DNA from: Parascedosporium putredinis
Taxonomy: Eukaryota; Ascomycota; Sordariomycetes; Microascales; Microascaceae
DNA length: 64,000 nucleotides
NCBI GenBank assembly: GCA_949357655.1
Contig: CASHTG010000020.1
Coordinates: 1,364,001 to 1,428,000 of the forward strand
Direction: 5' to 3'
In this document: one piece after another, positions 10,500 through 22,847 of the stretch
Layout of the letters: each line of letters opens with the position of its first letter
Numbering within the stretch: the stretch's first letter is position 1
Notes under the pieces: model-generated
The model's database searches: none
What the model was told of the DNA's origin: nothing
The model's input: the letters and a program-made list of their open reading frames with translations, nothing else
Translations under genes and position numbers: made by a program

Positions 10500-11932
10500 A
10501 TGCCTTTCTCACGACCCCAGCCCGTGGTGCCCATCGAAGTCCCGGATATCTGTCGAATCTTCGTGGACGACTCCAACACCTGGATCGAGGGCCAAAAGCT
10601 CGCTGCCTCGGGCAGCCTCCACCTACCCAAGCTGATCGACGCGGAGCAGGATCCACGGTTCCGGCTCCACATGGACCATCTAGTGGAAAAGCTACTCAAC
10701 AATCGTCAGAAAGGCCCCTCCTTTCGCTACGGCTCACAACCAGCCCCGGGGGACACGTCAAAGAAGTCCCGCAACAAATACCACCTCGAGACCAAGGTCT
10801 TTGAACGCTCTCACGGCAAGGAGAAGCAGGTAGACATCGCCATGGCGGCGGACATCGCCTTCTTGGCCGCCGAGCTGGATACAGGTGCCCGCTACGACCC
10901 CAGGATCAAGACACAGAAGAGACGAACCGTATTCGTCGTTGTCACGGGAGACTGCGACCTTCTCCCATCCATCGAGGGGGCCTTGGACCGTGGGATCCGC
11001 GTCGAGCTCTGGGCGTGGTCTAGCAACCTCTCGAGGAAATACATTGCCTTGGAAAACCAACACTCCACGTTGTCGGTTAGACACCTGGACCCCTTCGCGA
11101 AGGAGATTTCCTTCCTGAAATATAAGTCCACCTGGAAAACGATCGACCCAGCCCACGCAGTCGTACTCGAGCAGAAGAATGCTTCTCTTCTGCCCTCCGA
11201 TATCGAAGGATCCATTACCGAGACACTTAAAGACAGGCACCGGCTGTTCTACATCACCAAACTCCGCTCGGCGCCACAGAACTTCGCTGTGGAGTTCCCC
11301 GGGTCAAAAACCTCGACGTTATGATCCTTGAACTAAGGCCCTACTTTGAGGGTGTCTACGACGTGACCTCATGGGGAGAGTACCATAGCCCTACTCGCAA
11401 GTCGCGACCTGGTCTCGAAATTCGAAACTCGTATGCGCCGCTAGCGAGCAGTAGCGCCCGAGCTTGGGAAACGCCGCGAGACTAGCCAACCCCATCAGCC
11501 AACCCGCAAGCCAGCAACTCGGAACAGCGGCGGCTACGGCGCCCGGGAGTAGCGGCCCAGAGGGCGGGCTGATACAAGGCACTGAATCCCCGACGACGCG
11601 CGCCCTTGGACGATGGTGAGCCGGTCAGACCCACGCAAGAGGCATATCGCCGACAAGCGGCGGGAGAAGCCCTGCCCAAACGGTGGCTGGTGCGGGCAAA
11701 GAGGCCTGCGGCCACTACCACAACCCCAAGGAGCAGGACTCCTTTCGGGACCACCCGGAGAGAAACGCGCAGTTTAGGAAGACGAAGGAGTGCACGTATC
11801 AACCGTGCAACCAGGGAGACTGTGCCCGTATGCACATAACGAGGCCGAGGCAAGGTGCCTCGCGTGTCGCCAATCCGGCCACTTTACCAACGACTGCCCG
11901 TACAACTTTACGAACAACCGGTATGCGAGATA
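10500..11932 (+). CDS. NYN-domain RNase-like protein with CCCH and CCHC zinc fingers (frame-broken C-terminus)
   Basis: The ATG at 10500 opens an NYN (PIN-like) domain. IFVDDSNTWIEGQKL has the first acidic residues, KQVDIAMAADIAFLA the second, and VVVTGDCDLLPSIEGALDRG the last acidic cluster. All expected metal-binding Asp residues are present. The first frame stops at 11324. One extra C in the CCCC run at 11297-11300 lets it continue (VKNLDVMILELRPYFEGVYD). Further breaks follow in a low-complexity linker, then come a CCCH finger (CPNGGWC ... KEACGHYH, around 11670-11725), a second one (CTYQPCNQGD ... CPYAH, around 11792-11840) and a CCHC zinc knuckle (CLACRQSGHFTNDC, around 11855-11900), ending at 11930. 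The architecture suggests an RNA-binding endoribonuclease. The zinc fingers are clear motif by motif; their joining to the NYN frame is inferred. Confidence 0.72.
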
Positions 11933-13189
11933 GCCTGGACAACTTGGGATAGTCGGGATATCGTGGGCCGCTTCAGCAACGCCGCTCTGGTAGCGATCCG
12001 CGAATGCTGTTCCGCACTCTGGCACTTTCGATAACTCCCGACTCGAGATTTAAGTCTACAGGCCTCTTCTTCTACATCCTTTCCTTCTTTCTTTTATCTT
12101 GTCCTTTTTCGATTTCTTTTCCTTTGTTTTGGGGGATATGTCTTTCCAAGCACTAGATTGATACACAAACACTATAACCTTTGATTTTGTTTCGTTTCTC
12201 CCATCCTGTTTCATTTCTTCCCTCTTCTTCTTCTTTGTTCATCTCCTTTGACTCCTCTTGGAGTGGAGTGAGCTATTCTATCAACATTGAAGGCAATAAG
12301 ACCTTGTTTGTGCGCTGGGCCTCTTTTTCATCCTAGATGGATATCCATTACTCTTCTTTCTACCAACTTTTTATAATACATTTTTGCAAGGCCATTCTTG
12401 ATCCCCACCTGTACCTTGATCGTGATTGTCCCAACCATAAAACTGGTATGGTTGTTTGTGAATCGGCAGTGTATATTACATGTAGTCCTGTCAACTCTGT
12501 GGTAATCTCGTCTGCCAACCGCATTTCAATGTCTCATGCGATGAACGATGAACGGATGCCTGGAAATAGTGGGGAGGATCGAGTATACCACACCAGAACC
12601 AACCTATACTGCACGATTGGAAGGATCAATTGATCCACGATGCTACTTATAGATATCAATCGATAGCACCAAATCCTTTAGGCACGAAGGAGCGTTGGGC
12701 TTGCAATTTCGGGTTCCACAGAAAGTCTCCAACCGACGCAGGCAGAAGCGCACGTTCCACTCCTTTTGGATCGGCTTGGATGTCCTGCTGTGTCGTGTCC
12801 GCGTTCGCGATAATTTCTCCCGTTGGCGCGCCATCACATGATGTCCGATTGGGAAGGGGCAACTAAAGAGTTGCATGTCTAAATGTAATACTCCAAAGGC
12901 ATTTAGTGTTGGTGGAAGGATTTTAGTTCGGGGAATCGATTGGGCAATTGACGAGTTTAAAAACTCACCTCGTCGCCGCCAATCAAGGATTCAATGTCCC
13001 TTGCCGTCCATTGTGCTCAACGCGATTCCTTCCCTTCCGTGCGCATACCACCAATTGTGACGGCCTAGAAAAAAAGAGGGGAAATAGGAGAAGAGATCAT
13101 CGACCTGATACCCAAATTATCCTTCTTGTCTACACTTTTTCTCCTTTCATTCCTCTATACAAAAAAAATCGACTGTGGTTTCTCTCAAC
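11933..13189. other. Intergenic region
   Basis: T/C-rich from 12060 to 12260, likely the 3' UTR and flank of the NYN gene. Only short frames without recognisable domains are present. A/T-rich sequence and poly-A lead into the next start codon. Confidence 0.5.
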
Positions 13190-14922
13190 ATGGAGGATCT
13201 CACCCCCGAGAAGAAAGCCCAGCTCCACGAGGTGAGGGACCTCATGCTGGAAATCTACCAGACCCTCGTGCGCATGCGCTACCTCAAGCCCGGCTGGATC
13301 CAGGAAGGCCCGCACGACCTGGACTCCCACAAGAGATTCCACGAGTCTCTCGACCTGGACCCTTCCATCCAGTACCTGTACCGCATCCTGCCCTACGTCC
13401 ACAACCGCCACTTGGCCTTCTTCCAGGGCAGCGTCTTTGCCGACTTTCGAGACAAGGACACGGTCCGTGACGGCCGTGATCCTCTATACGACGGCGACGG
13501 CGACGACGGGGAGCCCCCCTCAAGCCCTGGATGACGCCCCTCTGCCTAATGGGAAACCACCAGAGCGTCATCGTCTATAGCGCCAAGTCGCATCATATCT
13601 GGATCTACGACCAGGAATCCTGTGGCAGCACAGACCATAACTTGCACGAGCGCGTACTCCTCCACCGGCAACGTCCTGTCCAGCGCCAACGATGGGACCG
13701 GTGACGGGAGCGCCGCGCAGGTCCAAGATGGCCAGGGTACACCTACGCGGGATGCCTCTCCGTCATCACCAGAACCACGGGCTGCAGCAGCCGGGCATCA
13801 TGATGCGGACGACGGCCACTCCTCGCATAGCGAAGGAGATGGCACAGACCAAAGCGACCAGGAAATGGAGGACACGGAAGCCGAGTCCGTCGACGACGAC
13901 GACGAGGAAGACGAGGAAGGCGACGAGGACATGGACGGCGAGGACGAAGACTGGAGCTCCGCTGACGAAGACGACGAAGAAATCAACGGCGAAGCCTACA
14001 ACCTCGGCAACGGCCGCCCCGCCCCCGACGTCCTCCGCGACATCATCCTCTGGTTCAAGAGCCTCGACGAGTTCCCGAGCGGCGAGCACGCCGGCCCCGG
14101 CTGGGAGCTCGAAGACGTCGCCCCGCTCTACCGCAAGCACGGCTGGCCCGGCGACGACTTCGACGGCGACGCCTTCGAGATCGACCACGCCCGCCTCGAC
14201 GCCACCTCCCGCATCCTGTCGCACGCCGGCCACGTCCCCGAGCGGATCCAGGCCCTCCAGGGCTCCTTCATCCCCTACCAGAAACAAGGGCTCGAGACCG
14301 TGCGCGCCCGCCTCGCTACCGCCTCGACCCCCGAGGAAGAGTGGGCCGCCCGCTGGGAACTCTTTCGCGACGAGCGCCGCCTCCAGCACATGCAAGCTGA
14401 GCTCGCCGACCTCGAGGCCACGACCGCGCGGCTCAACCTCAACGAGCAGCTCTTACCCCCGCACGAGGTGCCCCTGCTCGAGCTGATCCCCTGCGCGCCG
14501 CCCTCGACGAGGCCCGGGGTAAGCTGGCCCAGTTTCGCGGGGAGCTGGAGAAGTCCGACTCCCAGTATAGCCGGGCGTACTGCGAAGACATGATTGCCGA
14601 GAGCGAGGAGGCGATCCGCCTCCACGAAGGCGCCATCGCCCTGGCCGAGGCTGATGCGAAGCGCCTCGCGCCTTCCGGGGCCGGCGACGCCGTCACGTCC
14701 GAGAATGGCCTAGGCGTTATTAAAAGCCTCGGGCCGACGGATTGGCGCGCGGACCTCGAGGGCAAGCTCAGAGAGGAGAGGGCTACTCATGAAGCGTACG
14801 CGGCTTGGCTGGCCGATATGCCTGATGAGGTGCCCCAGGCCAAGGCCAAGGTGGAGAGCCAGGTTCGACTGAGCGAAAGCGTGATTGAGTCCTATCTTGA
14901 ACGCCTGGCGAATATGCCCTAG
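13190..14922 (+). CDS. Conserved fungal protein of unknown function, acidic with C-terminal coiled coil (frame-broken)
   Basis: It starts MEDLTPEKKAQLHEVRDLML. The N-terminal part has YLKPGWIQEGPHDL, IQYLYRILPYV and FADFRD, a pattern I know from many uncharacterised Pezizomycotina proteins. A change of frame near 13530 continues it with MTPLCLMGNHQSVIVYSAK and IWIYDQES. Another change near 13620-13690 leads into a long Asp/Glu-rich stretch (codons around 13850-13990), then DVLRDIILWFKSLDEFPSG and LYRKHGWPGDDFDGDAFEID. A last break at the CCCC run 14488-14491 links to a heptad-like helical segment (LRAALDEARGKLAQF ... LEGKLREERATHEAYAAW) and the stop at 14922. No catalytic motif is seen. The acidic middle and coiled coil suggest a scaffold or nuclear role, but no function is known to me. 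Confidence 0.7.
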
Positions 14923-15155
14923 AGGGGGCGGAGCATCCTTACAATCTGCTTCTATATAGTATTTAGATGTTGTATATACATGCGAGAGTCTCGTGAAATC
15001 GAGACTATATCTTTGCGTTGCTCCCTTGGGACGTTTCAAAGGCTTACTCCTTGACACAAACGTGACAGATCAAATGCGGGATTAGAGATACTGCGATATA
15101 AGGGTGATTATATATGAATCAAAAGTCTACGTCATGTAATGATGTAGCAAACCAG

Positions 15156-17107
15156 CTACTTTTCTCCGCTCTTTTTCGCCTTGGGCTCAGGCGGGTACAC
15201 AACAATGCGATCAATATCAGCCCCCTTGTAGTCGAACCCGTTGTGGAGGCCACCAATGGTGATGTTATTGCTGCCCTTGCCGAGTGGGAGGAGGAGCGGC
15301 GTGGAGAGGATGATGCCCTTGTGGGTGTCCTTTTGGTACAAGGTGTGCACATTTTCCGTGTCCCCGTTCACCACCACGCTGCTGATGCGGCGCAGTTGCC
15401 AGGTCCCGTTGATGCGGTCGGGGGCTCCCATGGGCTGGTCGCCGAATCCCATGTCGTCGATGTCTGAAGCACGCCGCGCGTTAGCCCCGTAAAGCAAGCT
15501 CTAGTTTCCAGGCTAGGGGAAGGATTGAGACCTACTTTGGTGGTAGAACGAGACCCATTGGTCTTTTCCTTGGCCTTCTACTTCAAAGGTGATGGTGCTG
15601 TCGTTGCCGTAGATTCCGGTGGCGATGACATGGTCGCTTCCAAACGTCTAGCTCGGTGGATGGAGAAAGTTAGCGATGAAGTAGACTTTTGAATAGAAAG
15701 AAATACGGCGAAATCTTACCGCTTCTTGCAACCAGACGTCACCCGCAACGGTGGCGCCGCTCGAGGTGTACGTCTTGCCCTTGATGGGAGTCCATTCTCC
15801 AGTTTTTCTAAAGGCTCGTTAGAAGCCGCAAAGAATTAAAAGGTGTACAATTAACTTACACGTCTAGGTCATACACGTCGTGCCAGAGCACTTGGAGACT
15901 GCCATCCTCTTCGTTAATCTCGATGGGCAGCCAGACGTTACGGCTCTCCCACAGCGACAAGCTGTCCCACTGATCTCCCATGTATAGATATGTCGTCTTC
16001 TTGGTGCCTTTTATCCTCCACGAGAACCCGGACTGGGTGCTGAACGTGCGCGTGTACGCGTCGGAGACGAAAAAGGCTGAGACCAAGGTCCCTCGAGCTT
16101 GTCGGCCCTCATCGCGACCACGTCTACGCTCAAAGCCTCGTTAGCTGTCTGCGCGAAGTAAGAATTTGGTAGCACCTAGGACTTTCACATACTATTTGGG
16201 CGGTAGCCCGTCTTGTGGCTCATCAGCGCAAAGTAGCTTTTCTCCGTCTGCAGAATAGTTGGCGCCTCAAAATCGTACTTGTTGAACCGGAACGTGACCT
16301 CCTCCACGTCGGTCAAGTTGTCGTTGAACTTGCTGACGTAGACGTCCCGCCCCTCGACGCTGTCGCCGTTGGAGTAGAGCGCGTACGAGTGGCCCGTCTT
16401 GTAGTCGGTGAAGGCGCCAAAGTCCTGCGACCAGTTGCCCAGCGGCGCAACGGCCTTTTCGAACGTATACGGGCCGGCGATGTCCTCGGAGGTTGCGAGG
16501 CCTTGTAGGAGGAGACTGTATTTGGAGTCATCGGCGTGCCACCACATCTAGACACGCGGGACATTGTATGAGCATCTTGACTAAAACATCTTGACTTGCC
16601 ATCGTAGAGGCTTTGGGGGAAGGGGCTTGCGTACATGGTATTTTCCCGTTTCCTCACTGTAAAGCACCTTGGGGCGCTGGATGACGCTCTCCGGGAGATG
16701 AACTCGTGATCCGGGACCGATTCTGCTCGTAAAAAGAACTGTTAGTCCTCGACAGCCCATTCTACATGTGGCGTCTAGTGTTTTCCGAATCACGTCGCTG
16801 CGCTTTTGTCCGCGCGACCAACAAAAAACCGCCCAATCTTACCTAGCGCAATGCCGTGCGATGTCCAAGTCGCTAGATCATCAGAGCTGTAGACCGAGAC
16901 ACCACCGCCCTCCTCCTGCCCCTCGGTCTTGTATTCACCAAACCAATAAAACCGACCCGACTCTTGGTCTACGCATAGGCCTCCAGCATGCGCGTTGAAC
17001 CGGTGTCCATCGGTGTCGACCCAGCGAGCGCCGGGGACGATCCACTTCGCGGTGGCGGTCCCGGCGGTGGCCAGTAGCAGGAGCGCGGAGCTTGCGGCGC
17101 GAAGCAT
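15156..17107 (-). CDS. Secreted GH43 (subfamily 24-like) exo-beta-1,3-galactanase
   Basis: Seven exons fit splice consensus and family sequence: 17107-16843, 16722-16635, 16547-16193, 16123-15860, 15807-15720, 15647-15536, 15463-15156. The signal peptide is MLRAASSALLLLATAGTATA. The beta-propeller begins HRFNAHAGGLCVD and continues with FYWFGEYKTEG, SVIQRPKVLYSEETGKYHMW, NWSQDFGAFTDYKTGHSYAL, DFEAPTILQTEKSYFALMSH and TTYLYMGDQWDSLSLWESRN. The C-terminal part (WQLRRISSVVVNGDTEN, GADIDRIVVYPPE) is a beta-sandwich typical of the subfamily. Known members release galactose from beta-1,3-galactan side chains of plant arabinogalactan. Two breaks are seen, at the GGG run 16693-16695 and the AAAAA run 16070-16074 (+ strand letters); one base each restores the frame. 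It is divergent from the tannase gene, which suggests a plant-wall degradation neighbourhood. Confidence 0.88.
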
Positions 17108-18879
17108 GGTGTCGTCGAGCGCTGGGCGGAAGAGACGGGGCTATCGGCGACTGAGTGCGTGATTCGACCGTACAATTGATGCTGGATTACGCAAATCTTG
17201 GAACCCGCACGGCGACCCGGAAAACAACAAGCAAGTCTACAATCGTGCAAGACAAACGATTTGGGAGGCGACGCACGCGTTTTAAACCCAATTTTTAGTT
17301 TTATTTATTTCCTCCTCTCCTCGCCTACTGCTCCCGCGAGAGGGCTCTCGGCCCAAGTCGATAGCGAGATTGTAACCTATAGCGGAGAACTCCACGAGCG
17401 AACATGCGACGACAAACAAGTTTCCATATTAAAAAGCTATCCGCTCGCGACATCCTATTGCTGCGGCTAGGCGAGGTTGATCTGGCGCCTGTGATTAGTT
17501 GCAGCGACTGCCTCTTTGGTGATTAGTCCGCGAATGAGCGCGGGAAAATCCGTGCGGTCGCAGTTCCCGGCTCGGCTTCAAATTATGTACCTCGATGTTG
17601 TGCAATCCACGCACGCAAGCAAACGCACGGGCTGCATGGGCCGGTTCCAATCTTTCTTCCCTTTTCTTTTCTTTTTCCTTTCAATGTTGTGTTAAGCTCA
17701 GGAATTGAGCCGTGACTGGAAGGATTACCTCATTCAACCCGGGTCATTGACCGAACGTGCTCGGAAATGGGACTCTGACTTCGGGGCAAAGACGACCCGA
17801 CAAGAGCAGCGGACGGGAGGAACTTTGGGGATCTACACCGCTAGCAATTACCCCACGTCCGGGTGGATCTCAAGAGCTTGACTGTTCTTCAGTCACGGCA
17901 GGTAAATAAATGTTGATGACTCTGCCCTGTCCGCGAATATAGGCTCCCAGCCCCCAGGGACTGACTCAAGCATCCAACCTTTGCTTTTTCCCCTTCTTCT
18001 TCATGCCCACCAGAGTGGAATACACGGGAAAATCGCTACCAGGCTCCTGGTTTTCATAACTCTGCCAAGGGACGATCCCGCCGTTCCCGATAGAAGCTAT
18101 CATGACGTAAACGGGATTTCTTGAATCTTAATGTATGTTGTCTTTGCCGTCGACTCCTGGGGAGATGAGCATCCTTATATTTGAGCGAGTTAGTTTCCAC
18201 AACAAAACTCTTCAGACACACCATGTGATGCCTTTTGCAAACAGGGAAAGTTGGAAACTAACTCATGTCCCGCATCCCCGATTGAGAACGGCAACGCCTC
18301 CTTCATCGCGGCGAGACGGCAAATCAACACCGATCAAAAAGCAGCCCCGTGACCTCTGCCCCGTGAATCCAGCAAGAAAAAAGTAAACTTCCCCAATCTC
18401 AACCATCCCAAAGGCAGGGATCGGGTCTCGGTTGCGGTTGGGTAGAGAGGGCCTTTGCCCAAAGCGCGGACGCGAGAGCGGGACCGGATCAATTAGGCAG
18501 TCAGCAGAAATCCTGCCGGCTCGCCCGTGGCCAATTGCAAATCTCTCAAAATTGCGCTCAACCCTCAACCTCTGGTGCGCGGCTCAGCAACGCAACCGCC
18601 AACTTCGGAGTTTAGGATGATAGGGTTCCCTTGAAGATTTCCCGCTCAATCCGCGCATTCTCTTGTTCCGGAGAGGCTCGGGATGGCATCTCATGCCTTC
18701 ACCGTCGCTGTTGTGGTTGGAATATAAATATTCACGACGATCCGCACCGATTGTGATCAGGATGGAAACAGACTCGTTCTCCTCACGCATAATTCAGTGG
18801 TTGAGCTTAACCTCGCCGGACACCCTCATTCATATAGTCTTTAACTCCGACGCCACATTTCCCCCTCTTCACAAAAATC
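17108..18879. promoter_or_regulatory. Divergent intergenic region between galactanase and tannase genes
   Basis: About 1.8 kb holds both promoters. A TATAAATA element at 18723-18730 lies about 150 bases before the tannase start codon. No gene is apparent inside; the open frames are under about 105 codons and unconvincing. Confidence 0.5.
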
Positions 18880-20598
18880 ATGGCCTCAGATCTAGGCCAC
18901 GGGTGCGTCCCAGAGACCTTTGGCAACCTCACCCTGTTCGGGGCCGAAGTGCTGGCCGTCTCAGCAAACCTGGTCACCAGCCACAGCGCGTCCGTATCGT
19001 CAGACGTTCGCTTCACCCAACCCTCCATCGAAGTCCAAGACGCCACATTCTGCAACGTCACCGTAACCTATACCCACCCAGGACAGCACGATACCATCAA
19101 CGTCGAAGCCTGGCTCCTGTAGACGGCTGGAACGATCGTCTCCAGGCCGTAGGTGGTGGGGGCTGGGTCGCCGGGCGGAGTGAACCCTTCTATGGCGCCA
19201 TGAGCGGCGCGGTCGGGGATGGCTACGCGACCATGGCCACGGATGCCGGGCTCGGCACCGCCCAAGACGCCTCTGCTTGGGCTCTTCTGAGCCCCGGAAA
19301 CGTGGATCTGTATACCCTTCAGAACCTCGCATCGGTTTCGTTAGAAGACGAGGTACGCTCCAAGCTCAAACCTTTGCCTTCTCATTTTTGTTTTTGTTCT
19401 TTACGCCTCCGAACTCCGCTAACAAAAAGCAACCACAGGCCATCCTGGGCAAGCAAATCATCAAAGCCTTCTACGGCCGCCCCCGCCTTCTCCTACTGGA
19501 ACGGCTGCTCCCAAGGCGGCCGCCAAGCCCTCATGCTCGCCCAGCGCTACCCCACCGCCTACGACGGCATCGCCTCCGTCGCCCCCGCCGCCTACTGGAC
19601 CGACGTCTTCACCAGCATGCAGTGGCCCCAGCAGTTCATCAGCATGCTCGGCGAGGCGGCCCCCGCCCCTGCGAGATCGAAGCCCTCACCGCCGCCGCCA
19701 TCGCCGCCTGCGACGGCCTCGACGGCGTGGTCGACGGCATCGTCGAGGACGTCGACGGCTGCCGGGACACCTTTGACCCGTTTGCGCTCGTCGGCCAGAC
19801 TTTCGACTGCGCGCGCGAGAACGCGACCCTCGAGATGGGGTTCGCGGCCGCTGCGGTGGCCAACGCTACGTGGCAAGGGGTGAACACCGCGCACGGCGTG
19901 CGGGCCTGGCCGGGGCTCAGCCCGAGCACCGACATCGCTATCGGCGTCGCCATGACGGATTGCAGCAGCGGTACCTGCGTGGGCGTGCAGCTGCCTATTA
20001 GCGCCACCTGGCTTTCCCTGTTCGTCTTGAGGGATGCGGACGCAGATCTTGCCCACCTTAGCCACGAAGAATTTGACTGGTTGGCCCACTTGAGTGGGCA
20101 GAAATACAAATCCATCATTGGCACGGGCGATGCCGATCTTTCCGCGTTCCGAAAGGCTGGCGGCAAGCTCATCAGCGTCCACGGACTTGTAAGTGTGACC
20201 CTCAAAATCCCCAATACACTCCTGTACCCCACGATTGCTCGTCGCCTAGTCATTCTAACATTACGCACAGGACGATCAACTCCTCCGCCACAGGGCACCG
20301 CTATGTACCACGAAAAGTCTCGGAGGCACTAGGAGGCGCAGATGACTTCTACCGGCACTTCCAAGTCCCGGGAATGGGCCACTGTTCCGGAGGCCAGAGT
20401 GGTGGGCCTCTCGGGCTGTTTGACCAACTGCGCGCGTGGGTGGAGAACGGAACGGCACCCGACTCCACACCCGTGCAAGTCACCACAGCTGAAGGCGAGA
20501 CACATAACCGTATATTATGCCCCTACCCCCAAAAGGCCATTCTCGATAGGGAGTGCGGGGATCCTTCTCTTGAAGAATGCTGGTCGTGCAGTGGGTAG
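18880..20598 (+). CDS. Tannase / feruloyl esterase family carboxylesterase
   Basis: Three exons: 18880-19352, 19439-20188, 20271-20598. The alpha/beta-hydrolase core is clear. GCSQGGRQ carries the nucleophile serine, with the adjacent cysteine of the family CS-D-HC motif. CDGLDGVVDGIVEDVDGC is the family calcium-site region. SVHGLDDQLL provides the aspartate and VPGMGHCSGG the histidine plus the partner cysteine. These enzymes hydrolyse ester bonds of gallotannins or of feruloyl groups on plant polysaccharides; the substrate cannot be told from sequence. Frame breaks, each repaired by one or two bases, occur near 19116, 19485, 19665, 20285 and in AAAA at 20313-20316. The protein starts MASDLGHGCVPETFGNL without a signal peptide, unlike most relatives, so either an upstream exon is missed or the enzyme is not classically secreted. 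Confidence 0.85.
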
Positions 20599-20880
20599 AA
20601 GAGAGTAGCGCAGGGGCCCGGCACTTGGTATGTACTGGGAGTCATAATAAACGAGACAAATGCAACGCGTCGGTAGTTTGGGGCATCTGGAAGGATAATT
20701 ATAATATCTTTGTAAATATGACTAAAATTTAAATAAGAAAAAAGAACCAAATCTCCAAAACGCCGCGCAAGTCCACCTCGTCTTTAGCATATTTGAGTGC
20801 TTAACAAATAGAACGAGCGTTATAAGCCGTTTCCTTACCATTACCCAATTAACTACGGCACATCTTTCATTAAACCTTGT
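20599..20880. other. Convergent 3' flanks
   Basis: A/T-rich sequence between the tannase stop and the stop of the leftward membrane-protein gene. No gene is seen. Confidence 0.4.
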
Positions 20881-21915
20881 CTAGTATAGCTCATGAATGG
20901 GAGCACCGCCCGCCTCGTGTCGTCCAGGAGGCGGTGGCGGGACTGGCACTGCTTGCTTCACCCCGGCCATAACTTGCACGCTTCCATCGAGCTTGGGTTC
21001 ACTTGTGCCCCGGGAAGCCTTTGCCAAGTACCGCCGCCTCACGAAAAAGCCAATCACGGCACCAATAACAAAGGCCAGCGATATTCCAAGGCCCAAGCCG
21101 AGCTTGAGTCCAAGCGTATTCGACGAACTGGACGGATCCTATGAGTCACCGTTAGCACCAAAATCACGAAATCACATGACCACGAGGACGTAAAGTGACA
21201 CGAAACAAAAGGGAAACGTCAAAATGAAGACTGGAAAAACATACCGACGATCCCCGTCGGGCCCGTTGTTCGAGCCGAAACCGGGGTTCGAAGCGGAGCC
21301 GGACGTCGAGGTTTCGGCGCCGGCGCTAGAGGTGGGAGTGGAGCCGGGCATGCGGCTAGCGGCGGTTGTGGAGGCCTGCTCCGCCGCCTCGAGCACCACG
21401 TACTGGGAATTAAACCCGACGGCATCTTCGAGACGGATCAGGAAGTGGACCGGCGAAAGTCGATACTCATCATTGGCGTCAGTGAGTGGGGTGACCGTCC
21501 ACGAAAACGACGTGGGAGCTGGGCTGGGCACTTGATCTGGTGCACGGGGTTTTCATCGGTCAGCAGTGGTCAGGTCAAATCTTTAGCGGCGCGCATGCCC
21601 ATTGACACGTTGGTCTTCAGTTCCGTTCGCCGCTTCCCCCAAGAATAAGAAAGAGCTTCGCTACCTAAAAGTCGGAGGCTGTTGAGACCTCTTTCCGGCC
21701 CCCTCGGGCCCTGAAACACCACGAGCGTCAAACGGCCAGTCGTATTCGTGACCCATTTCAGATTCGCCACCTCTCCAACCTTGAACAAGTAATTCGAGTC
21801 GCCGACGAGGACGCCATCGGGCCCCCTCGGGCGGGAAAACGAAATGGTTCTGGGCCGTCGCGATACCGGACAAGGCGAGCAAGCTGAAGATGAAAATGGC
21901 GAAGAAGGCTGTCAT
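20881..21915 (-). CDS. Putative type I single-pass cell-surface protein
   Basis: The signal peptide is MTAFFAIFIFSLLALSGIATA. A luminal domain (NHFVFPPEG ... NYLFKVGEVANLKW ... GRLTLVVFQG) then resembles the Ig-like domain of Kre9/Knh-type and similar fungal wall proteins. It is followed by SFSWTVTPLTDANDEYRLSP, a Ser/Thr/Ala-rich stalk, one transmembrane segment (LGLGISLAFVIGAVIGFFV) and a basic cytoplasmic stretch (RRRYLAK), ending in a Pro-rich tail. This resembles a wall-stress sensor or an anchored wall protein; no specific ortholog is recognised. One frame break is at the run of five C (+ strand) near 21824-21828 in exon 1. At least two or three introns are needed (one near 21620-21665, one near 21135-21240), and the phase of the last one does not match perfectly, so exon edges are uncertain. 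Confidence 0.65.
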
Positions 21916-22847
21916 GTTTCCAGCACGCGGCGAGCGGGGAGCCTTTTGCGCCAGGAAACGAGCGCGGTCGGCCAGATGTGGTCGTTAATCGGGCATACGT
22001 GAGATTGTAGCTTCCGGAGAGCTAGTCTTGCTGCTCGGACCGTGGCTGAGCGACGATATTTATTATGGTTTTTCCCAACACCCCAAAACATTTGATCCAT
22101 GCAGATATACCCCTCGCTTCCCAACCAGCCACTTTTCGACCAACCAGCGGTCGTGGGTATGAAGCTTGGTTCCTTTCCCCTTGTCCACAAAGCCCAATTT
22201 TCCTAGGAATAGCCGGCAGTATTAAATTGATGCCCTGTTAAATACGGTGGCTTTGAACTCTCGAAGAAAATGACCACAATCATTCCTCTCGAAACGAAGA
22301 TGTCGGCATCTTAAAACCTAGCCCTAGTTGACCGACGGCAGTAAGAGCCACCCCCATGATGCGGTCTGACCCATCCGCTGGTCATGATAGCAGTTCGCCG
22401 ATTGCTCTGGTGTCTTTGGAGGGCTCTCAACAGCCACAAGCAGTTGTCAGCCTGATAAGGTAGCTTGCTATATACATGGCAGGATGTGATTGGGGGTATG
22501 TATAATCGTCTTATTTTTGTCCAATTTCTTTTCTTGAAGGGTTCATGCAAGTCTTGCCGTTGATCAAGTTGACTAATTTGAATGGCCCATGGGGTCACGT
22601 TGATCTGTGAGGGTAGCTATATGCCCACAGATTGCTGCCTCGCCATAAACGAAACCGTAACAACTACGAAACGTTGTCTCAAGATATAAAAGCCTCCCGA
22701 TATTTTCTTATATAAGAGGCATATGTCGGCCACACTATTGATATCTAAAAAGTGAATCGGCATTCCCTTGAAATGTCCATCCAACGGATCCATCTCTCCA
22801 AGTCTAGGGGCCGCTATCTTCCAAACGGCGAAGACTCTAATAAACGC
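21916..22847. other. Intergenic region
   Basis: Moderately A/T-rich. TATA-like sequence occurs at 22684-22690 and 22708-22714 but no rightward gene follows. Only short unconvincing frames are present. Confidence 0.4.
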
